Source: Mycolicibacterium sp. YH-1 (GTDB taxonomy: Bacteria; Actinomycetota; Actinomycetes; Mycobacteriales; Mycobacteriaceae). From it: a stretch of DNA of 64,000 bases. The notes beneath the pieces were generated by a model. That model had not been told where the DNA came from, ran no database searches, and worked only from the letters and a program-made list of their open reading frames with translations. The stretch is from NCBI RefSeq assembly GCF_022557175.1, contig NZ_CP092915.1, positions 6,138,001 through 6,202,000 of the forward strand, given 5' to 3'. Below, in pieces: positions 24,926 through 33,960 of the stretch. How positions within the stretch are numbered: position 1 is the first letter of the stretch; each line of letters starts with the position of its first letter. The position numbers were made by a program, and so were the translations under genes.

Positions 24926-25726
24926 TCACCTGTCTTCTGCTGCGGTGTGTTGGTTGATCAGCTCGGCGACACGCGCTGGCGCCTCGACCATCGGTAGATG
25001 CCCGATACCGTCGAGGACCACTGGGACACCTCCCGTGGCAGCCGCGATCTCCTCGGTCATCTCCGGCGGACACGTCGGGTCCGCCGTGCCGCCGACCCCG
25101 AGCACCGGTGCCTGCACCCGGCTCGCCAGATGGCGGATGTCCGCCGCGAACGCGGCCCGCAGTATCGCGGCAACGGTGGGTTCTGGGCGGCCACCCGCGG
25201 CGCTGATCGTCTCGTCCAGGCTCGGTGCGCCGCGGTACGCGGGCCCAACGACCTTGGGCACCAGGTCCGCGAAGTACCGCTGCGAACCAGCCGCTGCCAG
25301 CTCGGCGACCATCTGCTCGATCGCGGCCTGCGGCACGCCTGTGCCGAGCGTCGAACCGAAGGTAGTCACGCTGTGCACTCGTTGCGGGTGTAATGCCGCC
25401 AGCGCCAGTGAGATCGAACCGCCCAGCGAGCCGCCCACCAGGTGCACGGTGTCGAGCCCAAGGGTGTCCAGCACGGCGAGCACGTCTGGTACGTAGCCCT
25501 CCTCGATGGTGAATGGGCCGCGCAGACCGGACCGACCGTGCCCACGCAGATCTAGTGCGACAACCGGTAGGTCCAGCGCAGGCATCACCTGACGCCAGAC
25601 CACGCCCGCGGTGTTGATGGGGTGCACGAGTACCACCGCGGTGCGCCCGGCATTCCCACCCGAGTGGGTGACGGCCAGCGGCCCGGACGGACCGGGAACC
25701 GTTCGGGACTCGAACACGGCGGTCAT
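24926..25726 (-). CDS. Alpha/beta-fold hydrolase
   Basis: A 266-residue hydrolase. The nucleophile elbow is GGSLGG with Ser100, the oxyanion-side motif is VHPINTAG near residue 35, the DLRGHGRS strand is at 59-66, and the late histidine lies in GIGHLPM near residue 246. It resembles 3-oxoadipate enol-lactonase and other C-C or ester hydrolases of catabolic operons. Its start overlaps the stop of the NTF2-like gene by 4 bases. Substrate unknown. Confidence 0.88.
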   Translation of the reverse strand: MTAVFESRTVPGPSGPLAVTHSGGNAGRTAVVLVHPINTAGVVWRQVMPALDLPVVALDLRGHGRSGLRGPFTIEEGYVPDVLAVLDTLGLDTVHLVGGSLGGSISLALAALHPQRVHSVTTFGSTLGTGVPQAAIEQMVAELAAAGSQRYFADLVPKVVGPAYRGAPSLDETISAAGGRPEPTVAAILRAAFAADIRHLASRVQAPVLGVGGTADPTCPPEMTEEIAAATGGVPVVLDGIGHLPMVEAPARVAELINQHTAAEDR

Positions 25727-26181
25727 TCGGTGGCGTACTTCAGCGCATCCGCGGCGGCGGCCTCGCTGACGTGCATGTGCCAGATCCGCCAGTCCGGCGA
25801 GCCCTCGCCGTCGTCACGGCGGTAGAACTCGGTGTTGCGGAACCTCACCACACCGGAGCTCTCCAGCACACCGGAGGGTGCGGGAAGCATGATCTCGCAC
25901 TCCCCCTCCGACGTGAGGAGCGCGACGTCGCCGAACACCTGCACGACCGGTGCTGCGGTGTCACCGATGCGGCTGATCCTTGCCCCAATACCGTTGAGGT
26001 TGCGCCACAACCGCGCCTTGTCCAGGGCACCGTGATAGGTGAATCCGTTGAGGTTGAACTGGAGATAGGTGTCATCGCCCGACGGGAAGAAACCGAGCAT
26101 CGACTCGGCGACGAGGTCCACGTTGGCGGCCAGCCAGGCGTTGTGCACAGCGAGTATCGCGGCGGAATCCGACTCAGTCAT
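25723..26181 (-). CDS. SnoaL/NTF2-like protein
   Basis: A 152-residue single-domain protein of the NTF2-like (ketosteroid isomerase/SnoaL) fold. The opening helix SAAILAVHNAWLAANVDLV, the cone-shaped fold strand pattern (YLQFNLNGFTYHG) and RFRNTEFYRRDDGEGSPDWRIWHMHVS at the end are typical. Such proteins act as isomerases, hydroxylases or dehydratases of cyclic intermediates. It overlaps both neighbours by 4 bases. Catalytic residues cannot be assigned. Confidence 0.78.
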   Translation of the reverse strand: MTESDSAAILAVHNAWLAANVDLVAESMLGFFPSGDDTYLQFNLNGFTYHGALDKARLWRNLNGIGARISRIGDTAAPVVQVFGDVALLTSEGECEIMLPAPSGVLESSGVVRFRNTEFYRRDDGEGSPDWRIWHMHVSEAAAADALKYATE

Positions 26182-27221
26182 ATTGGTTCTCTCTGCGTGA
26201 GTAAGGAATTGGACAGAATTGAAGCGACAGCGGCCAAAGACTCCCGGCCTGATGCCTCCACGATCGGCACGACGATCACCTTGTCGGCGCCCGCGTCGAA
26301 GAGGCGGCTGAACGCCGCGGCCGCCTGCTGCGGCGTGCCGGTCACCGAGAGTGCGTCCACCCAGTGCTCGGGCATCTCGGCGAGCACCACCTCAGCCCCG
26401 CCGCGAGACAGCATGTCGGAGAGCTGATCGTTACCGCCGATCGAACCGAGCAGCGGATTGGGCCCCGACGCGGCCAGATAGAACGCCAGCGCGGGTTTGA
26501 TCTGTTCACGTGCGGCCGTGGCCTCGGCAGGGTCGCGAGTAACGTTGATAGCGCACAGCACAACGACTTCGGGCCTCTCCTGACGACCCGCCTCGGCGGC
26601 GGCCGCGTCGAGTTTGGCGCGCGTCGCAGCGACGTACTCGGGGGTGGCCAGCACGCTCACCACCAACCCGTCGGCCAGCGCCCCGGTGAGCGCGATGCCC
26701 TTGTCGCCGAGCACACCGGTGTAGATCGGCACCCTTTCGGCCGGGGGGTGGGTGAGGGTCACCTCCGCGAAGGAGTGCACGTTGCCCTCCGCGCTCACCG
26801 TCTTGCCATCGAGCAGTGCGCGCAACCCCGTCAGCGTCTCGCGCAGCGCGCTCATTGGCGACCGCACCGTCAATGCCATCTGCGCGGTCCAGGCCGGCAC
26901 ACCGTGTCCGACGCCGGGTGCGAAGCGGCCGGGGAAGGCCCGAGCCAGCGTGGCGACCTCCATGCCGAGCAGCGCGGGGTGCCGCACCATGGAGGACACC
27001 ACCGCGATGCCAACACGGATACGCTCGGTGGCGCTCAGTGCGATCGCCGAGGCCGCGATACCGCCGAGGAAGAAGTAGTCCTCGGGGATCCACAGTTCGC
27101 CGAATCCGTTGGCCTCCACCCACTGCGTCAGCGACGCAATATCCTCCGGGGGCGTGGTGCTGCCCAGCAGAACTCCCAGCCGCCTGCCGTCGACCTCGGT
27201 GTTAGCGCTCAACGTTGTCAT
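26178..27221 (-). CDS. LLM-class flavin-dependent oxidoreductase
   Basis: A 347-residue luciferase-like monooxygenase or F420/FMN-dependent oxidoreductase. The TIM-barrel pattern includes GFGELWIPEDYFFLGG, RIRVGIAVVSSMVRHPALLGMEVATLA, and GRFAPGVGHGVPAW. The enzyme uses reduced flavin or F420; in mycobacteria many LLM proteins use F420. The ATG at 27221 overlaps the ferredoxin gene. AGGAG touches this ATG directly, so a TTG at 27212 is also possible. In the operon it probably acts on the P450 product or delivers a second oxidation. Confidence 0.85.
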   Translation of the reverse strand: MTTLSANTEVDGRRLGVLLGSTTPPEDIASLTQWVEANGFGELWIPEDYFFLGGIAASAIALSATERIRVGIAVVSSMVRHPALLGMEVATLARAFPGRFAPGVGHGVPAWTAQMALTVRSPMSALRETLTGLRALLDGKTVSAEGNVHSFAEVTLTHPPAERVPIYTGVLGDKGIALTGALADGLVVSVLATPEYVAATRAKLDAAAAEAGRQERPEVVVLCAINVTRDPAEATAAREQIKPALAFYLAASGPNPLLGSIGGNDQLSDMLSRGGAEVVLAEMPEHWVDALSVTGTPQQAAAAFSRLFDAGADKVIVVPIVEASGRESLAAVASILSNSLLTQREPI

Positions 27222-27420
27222 CTCCTGCTTCCTCGACGATCTCAATTGCTCCAACGGGACACGTGTCAGCCGCGCGCACAACAGCGGCGTGCAGCTCCGC
27301 TCTGGGCCGTTCGTCGAGCAGCGTCACCCAGCCCTCGGGCGTGTTTCCGAAGACCTCACCCGCCGCGCGCTGGCAGCTTCCATTGGCCATGCAGTGTTCG
27401 GATCGGACTATCAGGCGCAC
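27202..27420 (-). CDS. 3Fe-4S ferredoxin of the P450
   Basis: A 72-residue ferredoxin. Cysteines at 10, 16 and 54 follow CxxNxxC...CP; Asn13 stands where a 4Fe-4S ferredoxin would have a fourth cysteine. This is the atypical motif described for mycobacterial P450-linked ferredoxins, which may carry a 3Fe-4S cluster. It lies 12 bases after the P450 gene and overlaps the next gene, so it is almost certainly the electron donor to that P450. The matching ferredoxin reductase is not in the operon. Confidence 0.9.
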   Translation of the reverse strand: MRLIVRSEHCMANGSCQRAAGEVFGNTPEGWVTLLDERPRAELHAAVVRAADTCPVGAIEIVEEAGDDNVER

Positions 27421-27432
27421 GATGTCAGCTCC

Positions 27433-28674
27433 CTACAGCGTCACTGGGCGGCTCTGCCAGCCGCGGGCCAGGATGTTGTTCGCCCGGCGGACCGCGGGTT
27501 GGTCACCACCGGTGAAGTCGGGGAAGCGTTCCAGAATCTTCTCCAGAACCACGAGCCCCTCCATACGAGCCAGCGGTGCACCCACACAGAAGTGGATGCC
27601 ATGGCTGAACGACAGATGTTTGGAGGCATCGCGGGTGATGTCGAAGACGCCCGGATCGGAGAACTGCCGCGGATCGCGGTTGGCTCCCGCGATCACCTGG
27701 AAACACATCTGACCGCTTCGTATCTGCTGACCGCCGTACTCGGCATCGTGGACCGCCTTGCGGAAGTTGAGGTGAAACGGCGGATCGAACCGCAGCATCT
27801 CCTCGATGGCGACGGGAATCAGCGACGGGTCCTCCCGCAACTGGTGTTTGACGTCCGGGTTGTCGATCAGGATTGACATCGCGCTGCCGATCAACGACGT
27901 CGTGGTGTCGTTGCCCGCAGCAAGCAGAAGCGTGACCTGGGAGATGATCTCCTCGTCGGTCAGCAGCTCTCCGCCGTCGGCCTCGGTGGTCGCGATCAGC
28001 GTGATCAGGTCGTCCTGGGGGTCGGCCCTACGTCGGGCCACCAGGTCCGCGAGGTAGTCCATCATCTCCAGCGAGACGCGGATCGACTGGTCACGAAGCT
28101 GGCCCTGCACACCCGGGTCGAGTGTTCTGCCGTATGCCTCGGACCACTCCCGCAGCTGAGCCCACTTGTCCTTGGGCACACCGAGAATCGACGCGATCAC
28201 GGCGACCGGGATGTCGGCGGCAAGATGGGGCATGACGTCCACCACCTGGCCGGGCCGGTATCTGTCCAGCACCTCGTCTGCGACGTCCTCCATGGATGAC
28301 CGCCACCGCTTGATCGCCGGCTTGGTGAACGCGTGCCGGAAGATGGAGCGGATCCGGGTGTGCACGGGAGGATCCTGAAATATGAACTGGCGAGAGCTGA
28401 TTGAGATGAAGCGGCGGTGCTCTGCGTCATCGGGGTCATGAACTCCCGGCGCACCGTCGAAGAACGTGTCGCTGGAGAACGCCTCATGCCGGGAGACCAT
28501 GGAGCGGACGTCGTCGTAGCGACTGAGCACCCACCCGCCCAACACGTCCGACCAGTGCACTCCGGTACCGATCTCGCGCAACTGCTCATAGAGCGGGAAC
28601 GGATCGGCGACACCGCCGAGAACCAGATCTCGCACTATTGCCGCAGCATCGGTGTCCTCAACCGCACTTACCAC
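27433..28674 (-). CDS. Cytochrome P450
   Basis: A 413-residue soluble bacterial P450. Landmarks are the I-helix AAGNDTTTSL, the ExxR motif in EEMLRFDPP, and the heme loop FSHGIHFCVGAPLAR with the axial cysteine at about residue 363. The I-helix has Asn where many P450s have Gly/Ala-Glu or Gly-His, before the conserved Asp-Thr. The GTG at 28674 has GGAGG 5 bases upstream; the frame also opens at 28713. It heads an eight-gene operon down to the tetR gene, and a 54-base element upstream is shared with the mce operon. Substrate unknown, probably lipid or cyclic. Confidence 0.93.
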   Translation of the reverse strand: MVSAVEDTDAAAIVRDLVLGGVADPFPLYEQLREIGTGVHWSDVLGGWVLSRYDDVRSMVSRHEAFSSDTFFDGAPGVHDPDDAEHRRFISISSRQFIFQDPPVHTRIRSIFRHAFTKPAIKRWRSSMEDVADEVLDRYRPGQVVDVMPHLAADIPVAVIASILGVPKDKWAQLREWSEAYGRTLDPGVQGQLRDQSIRVSLEMMDYLADLVARRRADPQDDLITLIATTEADGGELLTDEEIISQVTLLLAAGNDTTTSLIGSAMSILIDNPDVKHQLREDPSLIPVAIEEMLRFDPPFHLNFRKAVHDAEYGGQQIRSGQMCFQVIAGANRDPRQFSDPGVFDITRDASKHLSFSHGIHFCVGAPLARMEGLVVLEKILERFPDFTGGDQPAVRRANNILARGWQSRPVTL

Positions 28675-28751
28675 TGAAACCTCCACGACTGTGCCTGAAA
28701 CCGTTCTGCCCATGCGGGTTACGTCAAGAGTCCCTCGCGACGGCGTCGACC

Positions 28752-28805
28752 CGCATCCGTAGAGTCCGCAGATTCGCTACGTATGTAGGGGGTGTCGACG
28801 TTGCG
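28752..28805 (-). promoter_or_regulatory. 54-bp upstream element A (P450 operon)
   Basis: 44 of 54 bases match the element at 38011-38064, with no gaps and the same orientation relative to the leftward genes. It begins 78 bases upstream of the P450 start. Both copies contain the core GCTACGTA and end (plus strand) with GGTGTCGACG. It is a candidate promoter plus operator. Confidence 0.7.
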
Positions 28806-28820
28806 TACCGGCCGTGAAAC

Positions 28821-28860
28821 GTCAACGGCGACCACCCGATGTCGGGTGGTCGCCGTTGAC
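28821..28860 (-). terminator. Terminator of the mce operon
   Basis: A perfect 19-bp inverted repeat, 28821-28839 and 28842-28860, with only two bases between the arms, starting 11 bases past the mceF stop. The hairpin is GC-rich with no T-run, the usual mycobacterial form. It separates the mce operon from the P450 operon promoter. Confidence 0.9.
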
Positions 28861-28870
28861 GCGCGGGATG

Positions 28871-30310
28871 TCAGCTGCCTGCCGGAACCAGCATCTCCTG
28901 CCAGGTCTGTCCTGTCGCGCCTTGACCCAGATTCGACTGGGTGTAGACCCGACCGTCGGGGCCGACGTAGCTGCCGGTGGCAGGATCGTAGGTGACTGCC
29001 GCGAGGGGCGGCGGCGGCTGTGCAGGCACTGGGTTGATCGGCATCTGCGGAACCGCTTGACCCGAGAGCGTGGCGTTCGGGTCACCCTTCCAGTTGGCCC
29101 CGTCGTTGAGCGGGACGTACTCCTGGTCGCTCTCGCACATGTCCACAGTCGGTGCGCGCTTACCGGGAACAGTCAGGCAGGGAGTGTTTCTCGCACCACG
29201 CACGGCGAGGTACGGATGGTCCTGCGGCACACGGCAGTACAGTGCTCCCGTGGTGCGCTCGGGATAGTCCTCGTGAGCCGGTGCCCGCTGCTGCTGCGCG
29301 GGCAGATACCCCGTGTTGCAGGGCGGCGGCAGGTTGAGGTTGAGGTTGAAGTCCAGATACATGCCCCGATAGTCCTGTTTGGTGTGCAGGTTGCCGACGG
29401 CTAGCGCCCCCATCATCGCGGTGGCCTGCGGCAACAACACCAGAAGCTGCTCGATCGCCGGCTGGTAGGCGATCGCCACCTGTTCCAGGCTGACCAGGTT
29501 GGCCAGCAGCACTGGCAGCGTGGGGCGAACGCGCTCGAACAACTGCCTGACCTCGTCAGCTGTCGCCGCGCCATTGCGCAGGACACCCTCGACGGAGTCG
29601 TTGTGATCGCGCAGTTCACCGGTGATGGCAGCCAGGTTCGCCGCCCACGATTGAATCGCACCCGATGTCGCAATCTGCGAGTCCAGGACCGGTTTGGACT
29701 GTTCGATCAATGTCACCATCGGTTCGAGTTCTCGATGGGCGTCGATGGCCAGCTGGGTGCTGCCCTTCACGATCCGGGACAGCTCCGGCCCCAACCCGCC
29801 TATCGCCGTGTAACTCTCGTCGATCACGGTCTTCAAGTTGTCCTGCGGGATCGCGGCCAAACCACGGTTCGTCGCGTCCAACAGGCTGTTGATGCTCGGC
29901 GGCACCGAGGCGCGGGACGCGGGGATCACATCGCCGTCCCGCAGCGGTGCAGATGCACCGTCGCGTGGCAACAGAGCGACATAGAGTTCCCCGATGGCCG
30001 ACTGACTGTGGACCTCGGCATCCACATCCGAGGGAATCCGGAACTGCGAGTCGAGAACCAGCTCGGCCTCGGCACCGGTGTCGGTGAGGCGTACCTCCCC
30101 AACCCGGCCCACCTCGGTTCCGCGATACGTGACGTTGCCGCGCTCGTAGAGTCCACCTGCCTGAGGCAGTTCGACGGTGACGGTGTACCGACCGATGCCG
30201 AACAACTGCGCAGGCAGGTTCATGTAGCCACCGGCCATCAGGGCGACCGACGCGACGGCCAGCACCGTGAAGATCGCCAGCTGAATCCTGGCAAGACGAT
30301 TCAGGTGCAT
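28871..30310 (-). CDS. mceF: MceF, MCE-family lipid-transport protein
   Basis: A 479-residue MCE protein. It has an N-terminal transmembrane helix (IQLAIFTVLAVASVALMAGGY), then the MCE domain (TVELPQAGGLYERGNVTYRGTEVG) and a helical region to about residue 330. The tail has a cysteine pair and a Pro/Gln-rich end. MceF is the last subunit of the hetero-oligomeric periplasmic lipid conduit. The start is one base past the mceE stop, so the two are coupled. No mce-associated (Mas) genes follow; a strong terminator does. Confidence 0.9.
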   Translation of the reverse strand: MHLNRLARIQLAIFTVLAVASVALMAGGYMNLPAQLFGIGRYTVTVELPQAGGLYERGNVTYRGTEVGRVGEVRLTDTGAEAELVLDSQFRIPSDVDAEVHSQSAIGELYVALLPRDGASAPLRDGDVIPASRASVPPSINSLLDATNRGLAAIPQDNLKTVIDESYTAIGGLGPELSRIVKGSTQLAIDAHRELEPMVTLIEQSKPVLDSQIATSGAIQSWAANLAAITGELRDHNDSVEGVLRNGAATADEVRQLFERVRPTLPVLLANLVSLEQVAIAYQPAIEQLLVLLPQATAMMGALAVGNLHTKQDYRGMYLDFNLNLNLPPPCNTGYLPAQQQRAPAHEDYPERTTGALYCRVPQDHPYLAVRGARNTPCLTVPGKRAPTVDMCESDQEYVPLNDGANWKGDPNATLSGQAVPQMPINPVPAQPPPPLAAVTYDPATGSYVGPDGRVYTQSNLGQGATGQTWQEMLVPAGS

Positions 30311-30311
30311 G

Positions 30312-31442
30312 TCAGGGCCCCTGGTCGGCTTGGTACGGAACGATGAGTGGATTGCCTGCGGTGGCCGGGCTCGGCATCTGACCGATGGTGCGCCCCCATT
30401 GCATCTCCAGCCTCGTGAGGGCGCCCTCGAACCGCGTGCCGGTGAGCAGCGATGTGTCGAGCCGGCTGAGGGTCAAGTCGAATATCGCGGTGAGGTTCGC
30501 ATAATCGCCCCGCAGCCAATTGAGCACACCCTCCTTGGGCCACGGGAACGTCGAGAACAGCGACAGCGAGCGGGTGAGCGCGGGACCGGCATCGGCAAGG
30601 GCGGCGAGCACGGGTCCGATATCCGCCAGCTCGGCCACCAGCGACTCCTCAGTTCTGGTGATCGAATCTGCTGCCAGCGCGCTGAACTCGCCGAACTGGT
30701 CCAGTGCCTCGACCAACTGCTCGCGATCGTCCTTGAGTACCTCGAGAGCTTGCGGAATCGTCTGTAACGCCCTGTCGAGCACCGGCTTCCGTGCCGCGAA
30801 CCGGCCCGTGAGCTGGTTCAGGCTCTCGGTGGCGGCGAGGATATCGTCCTTCTGTCCGTCCAGATGGCCGATGAACTCGTCGAACTGCTCGATGAGGCCG
30901 CGGAGCTCCTGTTCCCGGCCGGCGAAGGCGATGCTGAACGCTCGCGTGATGTCATGAACCTGGCCCAGTCCCCCACCGTTGAGGAGCATCGACGCCGCCG
31001 CCAGCGTCTGTTCGGTGCTGGGGTACGCGCCGGTGCGGTCGAGCTGGATCAACGATCCCTCGTGGAGCTCGCCCCGTGGCGGTTCGTCGACGGGCGGGGC
31101 GATCTCGATGTGCAGCGAACCGAGCAGGCTGGTTTGGCCGACCCTCACCGTGACGTTCTCCGGCAGGGTGACACCGCCGTCGAGCCGCATCGTGACGAGA
31201 GCGTGCCAGCCCTGACGCGCGATTCCGGTGACACTTCCCACCGTCACGTCAGCGACGCGTACCCGGGAGTTCTCCGCGATGTTCGAGACGTTGGCCAGTT
31301 GCGCCTGCACTTCGAAGGATCCCGGCCCCCAGCCCTGCGTGCCGGGCAGCCGAACCGAGTTGAGTCCCCGCCAGTCACAGCCAGTTGTCATCACGAGGAT
31401 CACCGCGAGCACCGCGCACAGGTACCCGCGTGTGCTGCTCAC
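30312..31442 (-). CDS. mceE: MceE, MCE-family lipoprotein (LprN-like)
   Basis: A 376-residue MCE protein with a lipoprotein signal: a hydrophobic stretch ending in VMTTGC, with Cys22 as the likely lipid anchor. The MCE domain begins at about VQAQLANVSNIAENSRVRVADVTVG, followed by coiled helices. MceE is the lipoprotein subunit of every mycobacterial Mce complex, and this match fixes the subunit order of the operon. The start overlaps the mceD stop by 4 bases. Confidence 0.9.
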   Translation of the reverse strand: MSSTRGYLCAVLAVILVMTTGCDWRGLNSVRLPGTQGWGPGSFEVQAQLANVSNIAENSRVRVADVTVGSVTGIARQGWHALVTMRLDGGVTLPENVTVRVGQTSLLGSLHIEIAPPVDEPPRGELHEGSLIQLDRTGAYPSTEQTLAAASMLLNGGGLGQVHDITRAFSIAFAGREQELRGLIEQFDEFIGHLDGQKDDILAATESLNQLTGRFAARKPVLDRALQTIPQALEVLKDDREQLVEALDQFGEFSALAADSITRTEESLVAELADIGPVLAALADAGPALTRSLSLFSTFPWPKEGVLNWLRGDYANLTAIFDLTLSRLDTSLLTGTRFEGALTRLEMQWGRTIGQMPSPATAGNPLIVPYQADQGP

Positions 31443-32707
31443 GAGCCACCTCCCTGCGCCGGCACCATCAAGCCGGGCAGGCCGTCGGCGGGATTCGTCG
31501 CCACCGATTCCGCTGCGAGCGGTGGCGGTGGCACTGGACGGTGATCGGGGCGCATCCAGTCCTCGCTGTAGGTCAGCTCGTTGGGTCGGGCCGCCGCGTT
31601 GACGAACGGGTTCAGCCCGATCGGCGGGAAGTTGAACTGCCGGTTCTTCATGATCGGGGCCAGGTACTGCACACAGAGTTTCGCCGACTGTTCGGCACCC
31701 ATACGTGACGCGGCCTGGACCGCCCCGCAGATGAACTGAATCGGATTGGCGAAGTTGTTGAGCGCCAAGGCCCCTGTGAGCGCTGAATGCGTGGGCTCGT
31801 AGATGTTGATGAGGTTCTGAAACGTGGTCGGCGCGAGGTGCAGCACCTGCTTGATGTCGCCAGTGCTGTCGGCCAGAGCCTGAGCCACAGAGCCCAGCTT
31901 CTCCGACGAGACACCAAGCGCCTCACGATGTTCGGCCACGAACGACGCGACGTCTCGGGTTGCGGCGTTCAGACCGTCGACGGCCTCGCCGATCTGGTCA
32001 GGCTGGTCGGCCAGAAGTCCCGTTGCGGCGGCAAGGTTGACGTTGAGCTCCCTCATCAGCTCGGTGCTCGACTGCAGTGCCGACACCAGGGCGGCCAGAT
32101 TCTTGACCGTGCCGAAGATGTCGGTGCTGTGATCGCCGAGTGCGGAGAGTACGCGGGACAGCTCGATGACCGCCTCCCGAATGTCGTGGCCGCGCCCGCG
32201 CAGGTTATCGGCCGCGGTGTCGATGAACGCGCCAAGCGGGCTGACACCGTCGGGTCCCGGTTGCAGGCTGGCGCTGAGCCTCTCCAGTTGGATCCGGAAG
32301 TCATCCCACTCCACCGGTACCGCGGTGCGGTTCTGCGGAATGACCGCGCCGTCCGTCATCTCGGCACCACCGGTGTACGCGGGAGTGAGCTGGATCGCCC
32401 TTGAGGTGATCAGCTGTGGTGACAGGATGACCGCATTGGCCTCGGCGGGCACCTTGTGCCTGCGGTCGAACCAGAACGTGATCTTGGACCGTTCCGGCTG
32501 CGGCTCAATGGTTTCGACACTTCCGATCCGCACGCCGAGCATCACGACGTCGTCGCCGGGAAAGATCCCGTTGCTGTTGTCGAAGTACGCGGTGACCTGC
32601 ATGCGGGCGTTCGTGGTCAGTGCCCCGATCAGCGCCACCGACCCGGCCATCAGGGTGACCGCGAGCAGCGCGGCCAGGGAGACACGCATATGGCGACGCG
32701 TGATCAC
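31439..32707 (-). CDS. mceD: MceD, MCE-family protein
   Basis: A 422-residue MCE protein with an N-terminal helix (VSLAALLAVTLMAGSVALIG), the MCE domain (VTAYFDNSNGIFPGDDVVMLGVRIGSV) and a long helical part, ending in a Pro-rich stretch (PVPPPPLAAESV). The start overlaps the mceC stop by 4 bases. It should assemble in a hexamer with the other Mce subunits to bridge the periplasm. Confidence 0.9.
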   Translation of the reverse strand: MITRRHMRVSLAALLAVTLMAGSVALIGALTTNARMQVTAYFDNSNGIFPGDDVVMLGVRIGSVETIEPQPERSKITFWFDRRHKVPAEANAVILSPQLITSRAIQLTPAYTGGAEMTDGAVIPQNRTAVPVEWDDFRIQLERLSASLQPGPDGVSPLGAFIDTAADNLRGRGHDIREAVIELSRVLSALGDHSTDIFGTVKNLAALVSALQSSTELMRELNVNLAAATGLLADQPDQIGEAVDGLNAATRDVASFVAEHREALGVSSEKLGSVAQALADSTGDIKQVLHLAPTTFQNLINIYEPTHSALTGALALNNFANPIQFICGAVQAASRMGAEQSAKLCVQYLAPIMKNRQFNFPPIGLNPFVNAAARPNELTYSEDWMRPDHRPVPPPPLAAESVATNPADGLPGLMVPAQGGGS

Positions 32708-33960
32708 GGTGCACCGCCGATGTCGCGTGGGCCGTGTTCTGCCGGGGGGCCTGGTGGCGGGCCACCTGGGGGCGGTGCGGGAAGCGGCTCCCGATACGGA
32801 TAGCGGGGGTCACCCGGGTTCCCGGTGATCGCCTCGGGCAGCGTCATATTCGGCGGTCCACCCTGACCGGTACGCGGATACGGCACCGGCAGTGCCGGTG
32901 TGCCGGGCTGGCCGACCTGCGGGTCGTGAAGCTCGGTCGGTGCAAGCACGTTCGGGTCGAGACCCAGATCCGAGAATGCCGCGTCGATGAACGGTTGCAC
33001 GAACTGGCCGGGCAACAGGTTGGAGAGGTATGCCTTGAAGAACGGGCCGGAGGCCACCGAGTCGCCGAGCGACATGGCGTAGCGGTGCAACATCGGGATG
33101 ACCTGTTGGATCTGATCCCTGTGGTTGTCGACGATCGCCAACACACCGTTGATCCGCTCTAGCGCAGGTCCCAGCTCCGCCTTGTTGTCTGCGACGAATC
33201 CGGACATCTGGCGGGTCGCGACACCGATGTTGTTGGCCACCTGGTCCAGGGCCGCACTCTGGACTCGCAACGCAGCCAGTATGGCGTTGGTCTGCGATAT
33301 GAGGCGCACTACCTGGTCGGTGCGCTGGGCGAGCACTCCGGTGGCGGCCTCTGCGTTCTCCAGCAGGCTCCGCAGCTGCGCATCGCGTTCGCCGAGCGTG
33401 CGCGAGAAGCGGGCCACGCCATCGACGGCGATCCGAAGATCCGGCGGGGTGTCACGAAAGGCGTCGGTCAAGGTCGCCAGGGACTGGTTGAGTTGGTCGA
33501 CATCCAATCCGCCCACCACGTCGGCGAGGTCGCCGAGCGCCTCCGGAAGTTGGTAGGCGGGTGTCGTGCGATCCATCGAGATGGCTCCACTCAGCTCTCC
33601 GTCGCCGCGGGGCGTCACCTCCAGGACCTTCGAGCCGAGAAGGCTCTTGGTCTTGACCGCCGCCTCAGTACGCTCGCCCAAGCGGATGCCCTTCTCGACG
33701 TCGAACTCGACAAGCACTCGGGGACCGTCCAGGGCAATGCTCGACACCTCACCGACCTTGTAACCCGCAACCTGCACGGGAGCCCCGGTCTGCAGACCGC
33801 TGGCCTCCGCGAAGTAGGCAGAGTGGCGAACGCCTGAGGCGAAGAACGGCAACTTCTTGTACTGCAGCGCGCTCGCGACAATGGCGGCCACCACGGCCAG
33901 TCCGATCACGCCGATGACCATCGAATTGCGCTCCGAGAACGACTTCATTTCGGGGCGCAC
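32704..33960 (-). CDS. mceC: MceC, MCE-family protein
   Basis: A 418-residue MCE protein. The N-terminal helix is NSMVIGVIGLAVVAAIVASAL and the MCE domain HSAYFAEASGLQTGAPVQVAGYKVG. A helical region follows, and the tail is strongly Pro/Gly-rich (PPPGGPPPGPPAEHGP), common for MceC. It overlaps mceB upstream by 16 bases and mceD downstream by 4. Confidence 0.9.
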   Translation of the reverse strand: MRPEMKSFSERNSMVIGVIGLAVVAAIVASALQYKKLPFFASGVRHSAYFAEASGLQTGAPVQVAGYKVGEVSSIALDGPRVLVEFDVEKGIRLGERTEAAVKTKSLLGSKVLEVTPRGDGELSGAISMDRTTPAYQLPEALGDLADVVGGLDVDQLNQSLATLTDAFRDTPPDLRIAVDGVARFSRTLGERDAQLRSLLENAEAATGVLAQRTDQVVRLISQTNAILAALRVQSAALDQVANNIGVATRQMSGFVADNKAELGPALERINGVLAIVDNHRDQIQQVIPMLHRYAMSLGDSVASGPFFKAYLSNLLPGQFVQPFIDAAFSDLGLDPNVLAPTELHDPQVGQPGTPALPVPYPRTGQGGPPNMTLPEAITGNPGDPRYPYREPLPAPPPGGPPPGPPAEHGPRDIGGAP

